In this document: positions 52,209 to 61,118 of the stretch, one piece after another
Position numbering within the stretch: position 1 is the first letter of the stretch
How the letters are laid out: the number at the start of each line of letters is the position of its first letter
Assembly (NCBI GenBank): GCA_002364215.1
Contig: DEXQ01000018.1
Location: forward strand, 1-64,000
Reading direction: 5' to 3'
Origin: Aequorivita sp. UBA3180
GTDB lineage: Bacteria > Bacteroidota > Bacteroidia > Flavobacteriales > Flavobacteriaceae
DNA: 64,000 nt
The notes under the pieces: generated by a model
Databases searched by the model: none
What the model saw: only the letters and a program-made list of their open reading frames with translations
What the model was told of the DNA's origin: nothing
Position numbers and translations under genes: made by a program

Positions 52209-52769
52209 ATGAATATTATTTTACTTGTTATTGGCATTCTTGCCGTTGTGGCTATCCTGCTCGTTATTGTCTATAACCGTTTTGTGAAAAACAGAAATGT
52301 GGTGAAGGACGCGTGGAGTAATATAGATGTTGCTCTTAAACGCCGTTATGACCTAATCCCAAATCTTGTGGAAACCGTTAAAGGATATGCCGCTCACGAA
52401 AAGACAACCTTGGAAAGTGTAATACAGGCTCGTAATACAGCGATGGCAGTACCCTCAGACGATATAAATGCACAGATAAAAGCCGAAAACCAACTGCAAC
52501 AAACCCTGCGCAGTATTTTTGCATTGGGGGAAGCCTATCCAGATTTAAAGGCAAATCCTAACTTTTTGGACCTACAGCAAAAACTTAACGAAATAGAAGA
52601 GAATCTAGAGCGCAGCCGGAGATATTATAATGGAACCGTGCGCGAGAACAACACCTATGGCGAAAGTTTCCCTGGGGTACTTTTTGCAGGCATGTTGAAC
52701 TATCAGCACTTTGATTATTTTGAAACCGATCAGGTAAGCCGTGAAAATGTGAAAGTCAGTTTTGAATAG
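52209..52769 (+). CDS. lemA: LemA family protein
   Basis: The 186 aa have one N-terminal membrane helix (residues 3-23, ILLVIGILAVVAILLVIVY) and a helical cytoplasmic or periplasmic body. The family signature RRYDLIPNLVETVKGYAAHE near residue 45 is followed by TTLESVIQARNTA. The function of the family is not settled. The next gene encodes a DUF2207 membrane protein, the usual LemA neighbour. Confidence 0.92.
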   Translation: MNIILLVIGILAVVAILLVIVYNRFVKNRNVVKDAWSNIDVALKRRYDLIPNLVETVKGYAAHEKTTLESVIQARNTAMAVPSDDINAQIKAENQLQQTLRSIFALGEAYPDLKANPNFLDLQQKLNEIEENLERSRRYYNGTVRENNTYGESFPGVLFAGMLNYQHFDYFETDQVSRENVKVSFE

Positions 52770-52813
52770 ATTGATAATTTTTTTTAGATGGTTGGACTGT
52801 TAGATTATTAAAT

Positions 52814-54550
52814 ATGAATAGCACTGTGGTTTTAAATAAAAAGAATTATAATCTTTTCAATAAAAAACTGTGCCTGCTACTATTTGGAATGCTTTTTTTT
52901 CTGAAAGCTTCAGCACAGGATTTTATAGTCAACAAATGCATAGTTGATATTTATATAAGCGAAAATGGCTATTTTGATGTTGTTGAAAATTACGACATTA
53001 CTTTCACTGCTCACAAACATGGTATTTACAGGGTTATAAAAACCAATTACGATCTACTTACCCAGGATGGTACCCAGGAAAAACGTAAAATTAAGATTAG
53101 AAAGATTGACGTGCCCAATCATAATTTTGAAGCTGACTTCGATTTTATACAGAAGATTAGTGACAACCTTCAGATAAAGATTGGCGATAAGAACAAAACC
53201 ATCATTGGGCCCCAACATTACGAAATTAAATACAGGGTTTACAATGCCTTTTTGTTTGAAGAGTCCCAGATTCGTTTTTATTGGAATATAAAATCGGACG
53301 TTTGGTACACTGTTTTTGAAAGAATAGACTTCAACATCCATTTACCGGAAAATGTTGATGTGGGCTTGGATAATATATTTGTTTATACAGGCTTTAGTGG
53401 TGAAACCAATGAAAGCAAGGAATATGACATTAATTATGAAGATGGTGTTTTTAAAGCGAGAAGCCTGCCGCGCTTTAAGTCATATACTGGACAGAACGTT
53501 ACCGTGCTACTAAACCTTCCTTTGGGTTCGGTGAAGGAAATAAAACCGTGGTGGCCTTTCTGGACTGATTATGGTTGGACGCTGATTCTTGGTGCCCTTT
53601 TGGTACTTTTTTATTTAGTTTGGAATAAATACGGCAAGGATGATAGGGTAGTGCCCACCACCAGTTATTTTCCACCCAGCGGTATGGATCCTGCTATGGC
53701 TGGATTTTTAATTGACGACACCGAAGATACCCAAGACCTAATTTCATTGATACCCTATTGGGGGTCTCGAGGCTTAATTGCAATGGAGCAAATTCCGAAA
53801 AAAGGTTGGTTTGGTAAAGAGGATACAAAACTCACAAGGCTAAGACCCTTACCCGACGGCGCTCCTGACTATGAACAGAAAATTTTCACAGGCCTTTTTG
53901 GCAGTGCTTCAGGATCTTCAAAGAAAGAAGTTTTAATCAGTAGCTTGAAGGATACATTTTATACAAAAATGACGAGTGCCAAAGCACTTTTAAAAGTCAA
54001 GGCCCAAGTTTATTACGACCCGCAGGCAAAAAAAATGCAGACCCGAACTATCATTGGCACACTGCTTATTGGATTATTTTTATTTTTTACCTTCTTAATT
54101 ACTTGGGGGCTTTTTGCCGCATTGGCCGTTATTCCAGTAGCTATATTTCTTTTATTTATGACCGTGCATATGGTGAAGAAAAACGCCAAGGGTAATGCAG
54201 CATTTTCAGAATTAAAAGGATTTAGAAATTTTATTAAGATTGCAGAGGAAAACAAGCTAAAAATGTTATTGCACGATAGTCCTTCGTATTTTGAAACTAC
54301 TATGGGGTATGCCCTTGCTTTTGGACTTTTCGATCAATGGGCAAAAAAGTTTGAAGCCTTAAATCTTCAGCCCCCCAGTTGGTATACATCGTCTACGGGA
54401 GCGTTTACCATGCACAACTTTTCGCGTTCTTTTTCAGATTCCATAGCAACGGCCAAATCTACTATGGTCAGTTCTCCATCCAGCAGTAGTTCTGGAGGTG
54501 GTGGTTCTTCGGGAGGCGGTTTTGGCGGTGGTGGTGGCGGAAGCTGGTAG
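52814..54550 (+). CDS. DUF2207 membrane protein with Gly-rich C-terminus
   Basis: The 578 aa begin with a signal peptide ending KASAQ near residue 35. The extracytoplasmic DUF2207 beta domain (residues about 36-240) includes VENYDITFTAHKHGIYRVI. A membrane helix at about 257-275 (LILGALLVLFYLVW), a cytoplasmic domain, and two close helices at about 415-455 follow. The tail is a glycine and serine run ending in GGGGGSW, a common feature of this family. It forms a unit with lemA. Its role is unknown, with membrane stress or protein quality control suggested by family context. Confidence 0.88.
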   Translation: MNSTVVLNKKNYNLFNKKLCLLLFGMLFFLKASAQDFIVNKCIVDIYISENGYFDVVENYDITFTAHKHGIYRVIKTNYDLLTQDGTQEKRKIKIRKIDVPNHNFEADFDFIQKISDNLQIKIGDKNKTIIGPQHYEIKYRVYNAFLFEESQIRFYWNIKSDVWYTVFERIDFNIHLPENVDVGLDNIFVYTGFSGETNESKEYDINYEDGVFKARSLPRFKSYTGQNVTVLLNLPLGSVKEIKPWWPFWTDYGWTLILGALLVLFYLVWNKYGKDDRVVPTTSYFPPSGMDPAMAGFLIDDTEDTQDLISLIPYWGSRGLIAMEQIPKKGWFGKEDTKLTRLRPLPDGAPDYEQKIFTGLFGSASGSSKKEVLISSLKDTFYTKMTSAKALLKVKAQVYYDPQAKKMQTRTIIGTLLIGLFLFFTFLITWGLFAALAVIPVAIFLLFMTVHMVKKNAKGNAAFSELKGFRNFIKIAEENKLKMLLHDSPSYFETTMGYALAFGLFDQWAKKFEALNLQPPSWYTSSTGAFTMHNFSRSFSDSIATAKSTMVSSPSSSSSGGGGSSGGGFGGGGGGSW

Positions 54551-54580
54551 CAAAGCTATGGCTAAGCTAAAACCAAGCTT

Positions 54581-55243
54581 TTATTCATAATACATTTTGA
54601 ATATTTGGTACATATCCTGCCCCTCCATAGTCACGCTTATAATATAAAACCCTTCCTTTTTTTCAATTATGGAATATTGGTATGTATCGCCCGGAATACT
54701 CATGTTTGACCGGGTTTCATTATCACTTTCTATAAATTCTAGTTCAAAATCATAAGTGCCAATCCATTTAAAGAAAAGTTTGGAATAGGTATTGTCAGTA
54801 AAGTTATCCTGCCAGTAGCCGTCTTTTATTTTAACCATTGTACGTTCACCACTTGCTTCAAAATAACTGAAATCTTCCGTCTTCTTAAAAGTTTTTAATT
54901 CTTTCTTGGAAATGGTGGTTTTTGGTTTTTCGGCAACGATTTTAGCGTCGTCTACGTGTGGTTCAAGTTTTTGCAAAAGTTGCTGAAATGCTACACAATT
55001 TCGCTGTAATCGGTAATAAAGCTTTCGTTCTGCTTCTTCAATTTTTTCCTCAGGCAGGGTTTCCAAGAAAGCGCTGAAATTATTTCGGTACAGAATATCA
55101 AGTTTTATTTCATCACTTTCTATATAATCCAGAGTTTCTAAATAAGCGCATATTTCAGCTGCAGCAGCATCTATGTCTTCAACCGTTTGCGAATATAGGA
55201 TTGTTGTGCAAATGATAAAAAAGGGCAGGAGTAAGTTTTTCAT
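54581..55243 (-). CDS. Secreted or periplasmic hypothetical protein
   Basis: The 220 aa start at ATG 55243 (MKNLLLPFFIICTTILYSQT) with a signal peptide cleaved near residue 19. No domain is recognised. The mature part is rich in Glu and Lys in the first half and has a beta-rich second half (GYWQDNFTDNTYSKLFFKW, FYIISVTMEGQDMYQIF), a style common in small flavobacterial secreted proteins. A longer start at 55288 is less likely because it would precede the signal peptide. It is convergent with the DUF2207 gene. Confidence 0.7.
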   Translation of the reverse strand: MKNLLLPFFIICTTILYSQTVEDIDAAAAEICAYLETLDYIESDEIKLDILYRNNFSAFLETLPEEKIEEAERKLYYRLQRNCVAFQQLLQKLEPHVDDAKIVAEKPKTTISKKELKTFKKTEDFSYFEASGERTMVKIKDGYWQDNFTDNTYSKLFFKWIGTYDFELEFIESDNETRSNMSIPGDTYQYSIIEKKEGFYIISVTMEGQDMYQIFKMYYE

Positions 55244-55308
55244 TTTTATAAAAATGTAAGGATTGTTATAATTTGGTGTTTTATACAAAGAAATGTATAG
55301 TTTTTAAG

Positions 55309-56124
55309 TTATACAGCTACCCCGTACTCCCGCAATGCATCATTCAATGAAGTTTTTAGATTGGTACTCTCCTTGCGTTTCCCGATAATCAAAGCACAGG
55401 GTACGTGGTAGTCCCCAGCGGGAAATTTCTTGGTATAACTTCCGGGAATGACTACTGAACGTGTCGGAACTGCACCTTTCGTTTCCACGGGCATATCTCC
55501 TGTAACATCTATAATTTTTGTGGAAGCGGTAAGCACCACATTGGCGCCCAAAACTGCCTCCTTACCTACGCGTACGCCCTCTACCACTATACAGCGCGAG
55601 CCTACAAAAGCACCGTCTTCAATTATAACCGGAGCTGCCTGCAACGGTTCCAATACACCGCCGATACCCACACCGCCACTAAGGTGAACGTTTTTGCCAA
55701 TCTGAGCGCAGCTGCCCACAGTTGCCCATGTATCAACCATAGTGCCTTCATCAACATAAGCACCAATGTTCACATAACTTGGCATAAGGATTACTCCTTT
55801 GGAAATATATGCTCCGTGTCGTGCAACAGCGTGCGGTACTACACGAATGCCCTTGGCTTCATAGCCAGATTTTAAAGGGATTTTATCGTGATATTCAAAA
55901 ATGCCTGCTTCCATGGTGCGCATTTTCTGAATGGGAAAATATAAAACGATGGCTTTTTTTACCCATTCGTTTACTTGCCAGCCATCTGCGGTTGGTTCAG
56001 CACAGCGCAGCTTGCCTTCATCACAAAGGTTAACAACTTCACGAATGGCTACTATGGTTTCGGTTTCGGTTAGTAGGGAACGGTCTTCCCAAGCTTTTTC
56101 TATGGTTTGTTGTAACTCGGTCAT
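55309..56124 (-). CDS. dapD: 2,3,4,5-tetrahydropyridine-2,6-dicarboxylate N-succinyltransferase
   Basis: This enzyme adds succinyl from succinyl-CoA in the diaminopimelate/lysine pathway, which feeds peptidoglycan. The 271 aa match E. coli DapD in length. The N-terminal helical domain includes VNEWVKKAIVLYFPIQ. The left-handed beta-helix includes MPSYVNIGAYVDEGTMVDTW, GSCAQIGKNVHLSGGVGIGG and DGAFVGSRC. The C-terminus ends LKTSLNDALREYGV. It is divergent from ruvX. Confidence 0.95.
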   Translation of the reverse strand: MTELQQTIEKAWEDRSLLTETETIVAIREVVNLCDEGKLRCAEPTADGWQVNEWVKKAIVLYFPIQKMRTMEAGIFEYHDKIPLKSGYEAKGIRVVPHAVARHGAYISKGVILMPSYVNIGAYVDEGTMVDTWATVGSCAQIGKNVHLSGGVGIGGVLEPLQAAPVIIEDGAFVGSRCIVVEGVRVGKEAVLGANVVLTASTKIIDVTGDMPVETKGAVPTRSVVIPGSYTKKFPAGDYHVPCALIIGKRKESTNLKTSLNDALREYGVAV

Positions 56125-56280
56125 ATCTTGATGATTCTATGTTTTCTATTGATACTATATATGCTTTTGTTCTTTTCTTTCTTTTCCGTCATCCATCACT
56201 CAACAAATATAAAACCTCCTACTCAATTAAATGACCATTTATAGCATACTATTTCCGAAACCCTTATTTTTGCAGTCGTT
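56125..56280. promoter_or_regulatory. Divergent dapD / ruvX intergenic region with candidate -7 boxes
   Basis: TATTTTTG at 56265-56272 fits TAnnTTTG for ruvX and would give a very short leader before the ATG at 56281. On the minus strand TATATTTG at 56204-56211 fits the same consensus for dapD. Neither has a clear TTG at the right distance. Confidence 0.45.
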
Positions 56281-56691
56281 ATGGGAAGAATTTTAGCATT
56301 GGATTACGGTAGCAAGCGAACTGGCATCGCCATTACGGACGAATTGCAGCTTATTGCTTCAGGATTGACCACGGTGGCCACTGCTGATTTAATGGATTTT
56401 TTGAAAAAATATATTGCCTCAGAAAAAGTAGACTTGGTTTTGGTTGGCGAACCAATACAAAAAGATGGAAGCCATTCCACCATTGAAGAACAAATTCAAC
56501 AGTTTTTAAAGAAATTTTCAGAAGTCTTCCCCGACTTAGAAGTGAAACGCGTAGATGAGCGTTACACAAGCAAAATGGCGTTTCAGACTATGATAGATAG
56601 CGGTCTAAAGAAGAAGCAGCGACAAAACAAAGCGCTTGTTGATGAAATTAGCGCAACCATAATTTTACAAGAGTTTTTATATAATAAATAA
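56281..56691 (+). CDS. ruvX: Putative pre-16S rRNA nuclease / Holliday junction resolvase YqgF
   Basis: An RNase H-like fold protein of 136 aa, normal for YqgF. ALDYGSKRTGIAITDE at residues 5-20 carries the first catalytic Asp. LVLVGEPIQKDGS near residue 57 and VDERYTSKMA near residue 91 carry the other acidic residues, and LVDEISATIILQEFL ends the protein. In E. coli it is linked to 16S rRNA 5'-end processing. It is followed by def after 4 nt. Confidence 0.95.
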   Translation: MGRILALDYGSKRTGIAITDELQLIASGLTTVATADLMDFLKKYIASEKVDLVLVGEPIQKDGSHSTIEEQIQQFLKKFSEVFPDLEVKRVDERYTSKMAFQTMIDSGLKKKQRQNKALVDEISATIILQEFLYNK

Positions 56692-56695
56692 ATTA

Positions 56696-57286
56696 ATGAT
56701 ACTACCGATTGTAGCCTACGGCGATCCCGTATTGCGAAAAGAAACAGAAAAAATATCCAAGGACTATCCAAACCTGGATAAGATTCTCGAAAACATGTTT
56801 GAAACCATGTACGAAGCCCGGGGTATTGGTCTTGCAGCCCCACAGGTAAATTTGCCCATTCGCCTTTTTATTGTGGATGCAACACCATTTGAAGACGATG
56901 AAGACCTAAGTGAAGAAGAACAGAAATTTGCTTCTACTTTTAAAAAAGTGTTCATTAATGCTCGTATAATTGAAGAGTCTGGTGATGAATGGGCTTTTAA
57001 TGAAGGTTGCTTGAGCATCCCCGATGTACGGGAAGATGTGTTCCGCCAGCCAAACATCGTGATGGAATATGAGGACGAAAACTTCAAAAAACATACAGAG
57101 ACCTTTAACGGGATTGTAGCCCGAATCATTCAGCATGAATATGATCATATTGAAGGAATTCTATTTACCGACAAGCTTTCACCGTTAAAGAAACGATTGA
57201 TAAAAAGTAAATTGACAAACATTTCTAAAGGTAAAGTGGGCGTTGATTACAAAATGAAATTCCCCAATGCAAAAAAGAAACGTTAA
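56696..57286 (+). CDS. def: Peptide deformylase
   Basis: This metalloenzyme removes the N-formyl group from nascent proteins. The three motifs are GIGLAAPQV near residue 42, EGCLSIPDV near residue 101 and QHEYDHIEG near residue 144, giving the Cys and two His metal ligands and the catalytic Glu. The length of 196 aa and the acidic insert between motifs 1 and 2 (FEDDEDLSEEEQKF) are typical of Bacteroidota. It is transcribed with ruvX. Confidence 0.97.
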   Translation: MILPIVAYGDPVLRKETEKISKDYPNLDKILENMFETMYEARGIGLAAPQVNLPIRLFIVDATPFEDDEDLSEEEQKFASTFKKVFINARIIEESGDEWAFNEGCLSIPDVREDVFRQPNIVMEYEDENFKKHTETFNGIVARIIQHEYDHIEGILFTDKLSPLKKRLIKSKLTNISKGKVGVDYKMKFPNAKKKR

Positions 57287-57291
57287 CACGC

Positions 57292-57322
57292 TTGTTTATA
57301 TAAACCAAACCAAAGATATTTG
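57292..57322 (+). promoter_or_regulatory. Candidate promoter, TTG-N20-GATATTTG
   Basis: TTG at 57292-57294 and GATATTTG at 57315-57322 are 20 nt apart and differ from the Bacteroidota consensus at one base of the -7 box. It lies 30 nt before the ATG of the DUF5606 gene. Confidence 0.55.
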
Positions 57323-57351
57323 CATCTGTTAAAACAAATTAAAAGTATTTT

Positions 57352-57903
57352 ATGAGCTTAGAAAAAGTGCTTTCCATTTCAGGTAAACCTGGACTTTATA
57401 AATTAAAAACCCAAACCCGTACCGGCTTTCTTGCAGAGTCGCTGCTGGACGGAAAAACCATAAACGTTAGTGGTCGCCACAACGTGAGCCTGCTTTCTGA
57501 AATTGCCGTCTATACATTGACGGAAGAGGTGCCACTTCGCGAAGTTTTCAAAAAGATTTCTGAAAAAGAAGGAGGAAAAGAAACCATAAGCCATAAAGCT
57601 TCAAAAGAAGAACTGGAAGAATTTTTCTTCGGCGTAATGCCAGATTATGATGAAGATCGTGTGTATGCAAGTGACATCAAAAAAATAGTACAATGGTACA
57701 ATATGCTCATCAAAAACGGAATAAACGATTTTTCAGAAGCAAAGGAAGAAACCGAAAAGACTGAAAAAGAATTAAGCGATAGACCCAAAGAAGCAAAGAA
57801 ACCAGCTGCTAAAAAAGCTGCTGCGCCAAAATCAGCAACGCCAAAAGCTTCTTCAGCCAAAAAGGGCGGAGCCACAAAAAGTGCGGCTTCGCGTAAAACC
57901 TAG
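57352..57903 (+). CDS. DUF5606 domain protein
   Basis: The 183 aa begin SLEKVLSISGKPGLYKL, typical of this Bacteroidota-specific family. The conserved domain runs to about residue 125 and includes ISGRHNVSLLSEIAVYTL-like sequence (NVSLLSEIAVYTL) and FGVMPDYDEDRVYASDIKKI. The rest is a low-complexity Lys/Ala tail (AKKPAAKKAAAPK), which may bind nucleic acid. The function is unknown. A terminator follows. Confidence 0.85.
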   Translation: MSLEKVLSISGKPGLYKLKTQTRTGFLAESLLDGKTINVSGRHNVSLLSEIAVYTLTEEVPLREVFKKISEKEGGKETISHKASKEELEEFFFGVMPDYDEDRVYASDIKKIVQWYNMLIKNGINDFSEAKEETEKTEKELSDRPKEAKKPAAKKAAAPKSATPKASSAKKGGATKSAASRKT

Positions 57904-57939
57904 CGAGGAATTTTAAATTGTCAGTTATATATTTGAAAG

Positions 57940-57977
57940 AAAATCCCTCAATCCATTATGGGTTTTGGGATTTTTTA
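57940..57977 (+). terminator. Rho-independent terminator
   Basis: AAAATCCC pairs with GGGATTTT over a loop of about 18 nt and is followed by a T-run, 37 nt after the DUF5606 gene stop. Confidence 0.75.
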
Positions 57978-58029
57978 TTTTTCTAAAAATAAACAGTGGG
58001 GGTAATTGTGAATTCATGATTTTTCTACT

Positions 58030-58058
58030 TTTAACCTGAAACCTGAAACCTGAAACCG
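58030..58058. repeat. CTGAAAC heptad repeat before mazG
   Basis: Three to four copies of a 7-bp unit (CTGAAAC) end 12 nt before the mazG ATG. It is the same pattern of heptad placement as in the polysaccharide locus. Confidence 0.8.
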
Positions 58059-58069
58059 ATATCAAAAAA

Positions 58070-58843
58070 ATGAACTCCCGTAAAGATCAACTAAAAGCTT
58101 TCGATAGACTATTGACTATTATGGACGAACTGCGCGAGCAGTGCCCGTGGGATAAAAAGCAAACCATGGAGACACTTCGGCATTTAACCATTGAAGAAAC
58201 CTATGAATTGGGCGATGCAATTTTGGATAACGATTTACAGGAAGTGAAAAGGGAATTGGGCGATGTGCTGTTGCATATTGTATTTTATGCCAAAATAGGT
58301 AGCGAGACCAACGATTTTGACATTGCCGATGTTTGCAATGATATATGTGAAAAACTCATTTCCCGACACCCCCATATCTACGGCGATGTGAATGTTTCCG
58401 ATGAAGAAGAAGTAAAGCGAAATTGGGAAAATCTAAAACTGAAAGAAGGCAAAAAAAGCGTTTTGGAAGGCGTTCCAAAATCATTGCCCGCTTTGGTTAA
58501 AGCTAGCAGAATACAGGATAAGGTTGCTGGAGTAGGTTTTGACTGGGAAGAACCGCAACAGGTTTTTGAAAAATTACAGGAAGAATTGGGAGAACTGCAA
58601 CACGAAGTAAACGAAAATAATCAGAAAAAGATTGAGGCTGAATTTGGCGATGTTTTGTTCTCTATGATAAATTACGCAAGATTTTTAAAGGTAAATCCAG
58701 AGAACGCACTCGAACGCACCAATAAAAAATTCATAAAACGTTTTCAGTATTTGGAAAACAAAGCCAAGGAAATGAACAAATCTCTAAAAGAAATGACTTT
58801 GGCAGAGATGGATGTTTTTTGGAACGAAGCTAAAAACCACTAG
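58070..58843 (+). CDS. mazG: Nucleoside triphosphate pyrophosphohydrolase MazG
   Basis: It hydrolyses NTPs to NMP and pyrophosphate. The first MazG helix set has ECPWDKKQTMETLRHL-like sequence (CPWDKKQTMETLRHL) near residue 24, then EETYELGDAI and LGDVLLHIVFYAKI with the metal-binding acidic residues. The second domain repeats the theme with GFDWEEPQQVFEKLQEELGEL and AEFGDVLFSMINYARF. The length of 257 aa is close to E. coli MazG. Confidence 0.96.
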   Translation: MNSRKDQLKAFDRLLTIMDELREQCPWDKKQTMETLRHLTIEETYELGDAILDNDLQEVKRELGDVLLHIVFYAKIGSETNDFDIADVCNDICEKLISRHPHIYGDVNVSDEEEVKRNWENLKLKEGKKSVLEGVPKSLPALVKASRIQDKVAGVGFDWEEPQQVFEKLQEELGELQHEVNENNQKKIEAEFGDVLFSMINYARFLKVNPENALERTNKKFIKRFQYLENKAKEMNKSLKEMTLAEMDVFWNEAKNH

Positions 58844-58907
58844 GCAGTGTTCAGTGGCAGTACGCAGTTCATAAATCCAAAATCGTCAATCTACAATCGT
58901 CCATCCA

Positions 58908-61025
58908 TTAATCCTCCCGAACCTCTTTAATTTTTGAAAGTTTCGCTTTCCAAACTTCAAGTTGCTCTTTGTGGCGGGCTATGTTTTTGTGTACCTCCTT
59001 TACCAATGGATTGTTTTCATCAACGTGATGAAAAAAGCCTAGATTATTTTCCAATTGACGGATTTCATCTTTAGTTTCATCTATCTTTTTTGAAATAAAG
59101 AAATGCTCGTTCTGTAGTTTTCGCTCATCTTCACGGTTTACAAGCGTATTCAATTTATTGTCAAATTTTATAAGCTCGGTTTCTTTTTTGCCTAAATCCA
59201 ATTTGCCGAAAAGACCGTCCAATGTTTTATTGAATTTTTGTTCAATATTGCGTTTGTTGTAAGGTACTCTTCCAATTTCCTTCCAAGCGGTAATATGTTC
59301 TTTTATCGCTTTAACATCGGCTTTATGGTCTCCGCTCAATTCAAACGAAGATAATTTTTCCAACATTTGTTGTTTGGCTTCAAAATGCTCCATTTCCTCT
59401 TTGTTGGCCTCGTTTTTCTGTGCGTGCAGTCTGTCAAAGTAATGGTTACAAGCTTTTTTGAACTGCTTCCAAATTTTGTCACTGTCTTTTCTTGGCACAT
59501 GGCCAATGTTTTTCCAATCGTTTTGGATTTTTTTCATCAACGAGGTTGTGGCATCAAAATCTTCACTGTCCTTATTCTCTTCCGCAATTTTAATAAGTTC
59601 GCGTTTTTTCTCCAGATTAGTATATTGTTCTTTTTTCTGGTTTTTGTAGAAACTGTTTTTTTGATGGTTGAAGTTACCCGTAGCATCTTTAAAAGCTTTC
59701 CAAATTTCCTTATTGTTGGCACGTGGAACTCTACCGGTATTGAAAAAAGAATCCCGAAGTTCCTGAACTTTCTTGATTGCGTTCTGCCAACCTTGGTGGC
59801 TTGGTTTGGCCTCTTGGGTAGCTGTCTTTATTTCTTCTACTATTTCTTTCTTCTTTTCAAGGTTGGCTTCAAAGTCTTTTTCCATTTCGGCCAATTGCGC
59901 TTGGCGCTTGTCGTGGATTACCTTTGTGGCCTCGCTGAACTTGTCCCAAACTTCATCGCGATATTCCTTGGCAACTGGTCCTACATCTTCTTTCCACATT
60001 TTATGGAGCATCTGCAATTCGCGGAACGCTTTATTAATGTCTTCTTCCTGTGCAAGCTCTTCGGCACGGGTAATCAGCTTTAGCTTGGCATCTAAATTAT
60101 GCTTAAAATCCAAATCACGGAATTCACGGTTTAAATGCAGAAAATCATAAAAGTTCTCCACGTGGTGGTGATAGGTATTCCAAACGGTATTGTACTTGTC
60201 GCGCGGAATAGCGCCGGCAACATGCCATTTTTCCTGAATTTCCTTAAAGTGCTTATAAGTAGTGTTTATGTTTTCCTCGGCGCCCAAAAGACCTTTTAGT
60301 TCTTCTATCAATTCCCAGCGCTTGTCTAGGTTTGATTGCAGGTCTTTTTTAAGGTTTTTATAATGATTGTTGCGCCTTTCTTTGTAGTCAAAATAGAGGG
60401 AGTTGAATTCTTTTTTTAGCGGGGTAGTGTAGTGGAAATCGATTATATTTCCGCCTTCTGCAAGAAACTCTTCCTTTTTATGTTCCAGTTCTTCATTAAA
60501 CTTACTGTTGAATTCCGAACGGATTTCCTCAACATCATGCTTTAACTCCTGAATCTTTTTAGTTTTTAAAAGTTTGTCAAACTCAGCAACTAATTCTTTT
60601 TCTGAAAGTGTGCTGTAATCTTTTTGTGCCTTTTCCTCGTGGTCTTCTTCATCTTCCTCATCTTCGGAAGATGCTACTTCTTCCTCATCTTCTTCAGTTT
60701 CATTGTTCTCCGAGGCTTCAATCTTTTCGTTTGAACTGGCCTCTATCGTTTCTTTTTCTTTAACTGCTTCCTTTTCGGCGACCATGGCTTCCTCTACAAT
60801 GTTTTCTTCCCCAGATTTTTCATCAGCAACAGCCTCGCTCTCTGAATTTTCTTCGGAAGTGCTTTTCTCCTGTTGCACTTCTTCAGTCTCGGTTTCGGAT
60901 GTGTTCTCTTGGGCCGATTCTTCTGGAGTTACAGATGTAACATTTGTTTCTTCCATAGCTTCGGTAGCTGGAATTTCTTTTTCGTTTTCTTCCTGAGGCA
61001 ATTTTTCGTCAGACATTTGTTTCAA
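58908..61025 (-). CDS. DUF349 domain-containing protein with acidic N-terminus
   Basis: The 705 aa begin with about 150 residues that are extremely rich in Glu and Ser/Thr. The rest is a series of helical DUF349 repeats of about 70 residues, recognisable by W..IG.VPR units such as DWKNIGHVPRKDSDKIWKQF, and KEIGRVPYNKRNIEQKF near the end. A coiled-coil-like C-terminus follows. The family is universal in Flavobacteriia and its function is unknown. A candidate minus-strand promoter lies just upstream. Confidence 0.88.
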   Translation of the reverse strand: MKQMSDEKLPQEENEKEIPATEAMEETNVTSVTPEESAQENTSETETEEVQQEKSTSEENSESEAVADEKSGEENIVEEAMVAEKEAVKEKETIEASSNEKIEASENNETEEDEEEVASSEDEEDEEDHEEKAQKDYSTLSEKELVAEFDKLLKTKKIQELKHDVEEIRSEFNSKFNEELEHKKEEFLAEGGNIIDFHYTTPLKKEFNSLYFDYKERRNNHYKNLKKDLQSNLDKRWELIEELKGLLGAEENINTTYKHFKEIQEKWHVAGAIPRDKYNTVWNTYHHHVENFYDFLHLNREFRDLDFKHNLDAKLKLITRAEELAQEEDINKAFRELQMLHKMWKEDVGPVAKEYRDEVWDKFSEATKVIHDKRQAQLAEMEKDFEANLEKKKEIVEEIKTATQEAKPSHQGWQNAIKKVQELRDSFFNTGRVPRANNKEIWKAFKDATGNFNHQKNSFYKNQKKEQYTNLEKKRELIKIAEENKDSEDFDATTSLMKKIQNDWKNIGHVPRKDSDKIWKQFKKACNHYFDRLHAQKNEANKEEMEHFEAKQQMLEKLSSFELSGDHKADVKAIKEHITAWKEIGRVPYNKRNIEQKFNKTLDGLFGKLDLGKKETELIKFDNKLNTLVNREDERKLQNEHFFISKKIDETKDEIRQLENNLGFFHHVDENNPLVKEVHKNIARHKEQLEVWKAKLSKIKEVRED

Positions 61026-61052
61026 TGTTTAGGTTCGTTTTTCTTGGACGGT

Positions 61053-61081
61053 CAAGATACTAACAACTGCGCAATTGGCAA
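61053..61081 (-). promoter_or_regulatory. Candidate promoter of the DUF349 gene, TTG-N19-TATCTTG
   Basis: On the minus strand TTG (61079-61081) and TATCTTG (61053-61059) are 19 nt apart. The -7 element is one T short of TAnnTTTG. The start codon lies about 28 nt downstream of it. Confidence 0.4.
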
Positions 61082-61118
61082 AGCACACAGCGTTTTTTTG
61101 ATTTTTTTTATATGAATT

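Noticed and set aside
55448..56131. Several plus-strand open frames opposite dapD
   Set aside because: They have no domain resemblance and are shadows of the conserved dapD gene.
59367..60083. Long plus-strand open frame rich in Phe and Leu opposite the DUF349 gene
   Set aside because: It is the antisense of lysine- and glutamate-rich codons. The DUF349 protein on the minus strand is clearly the real gene.
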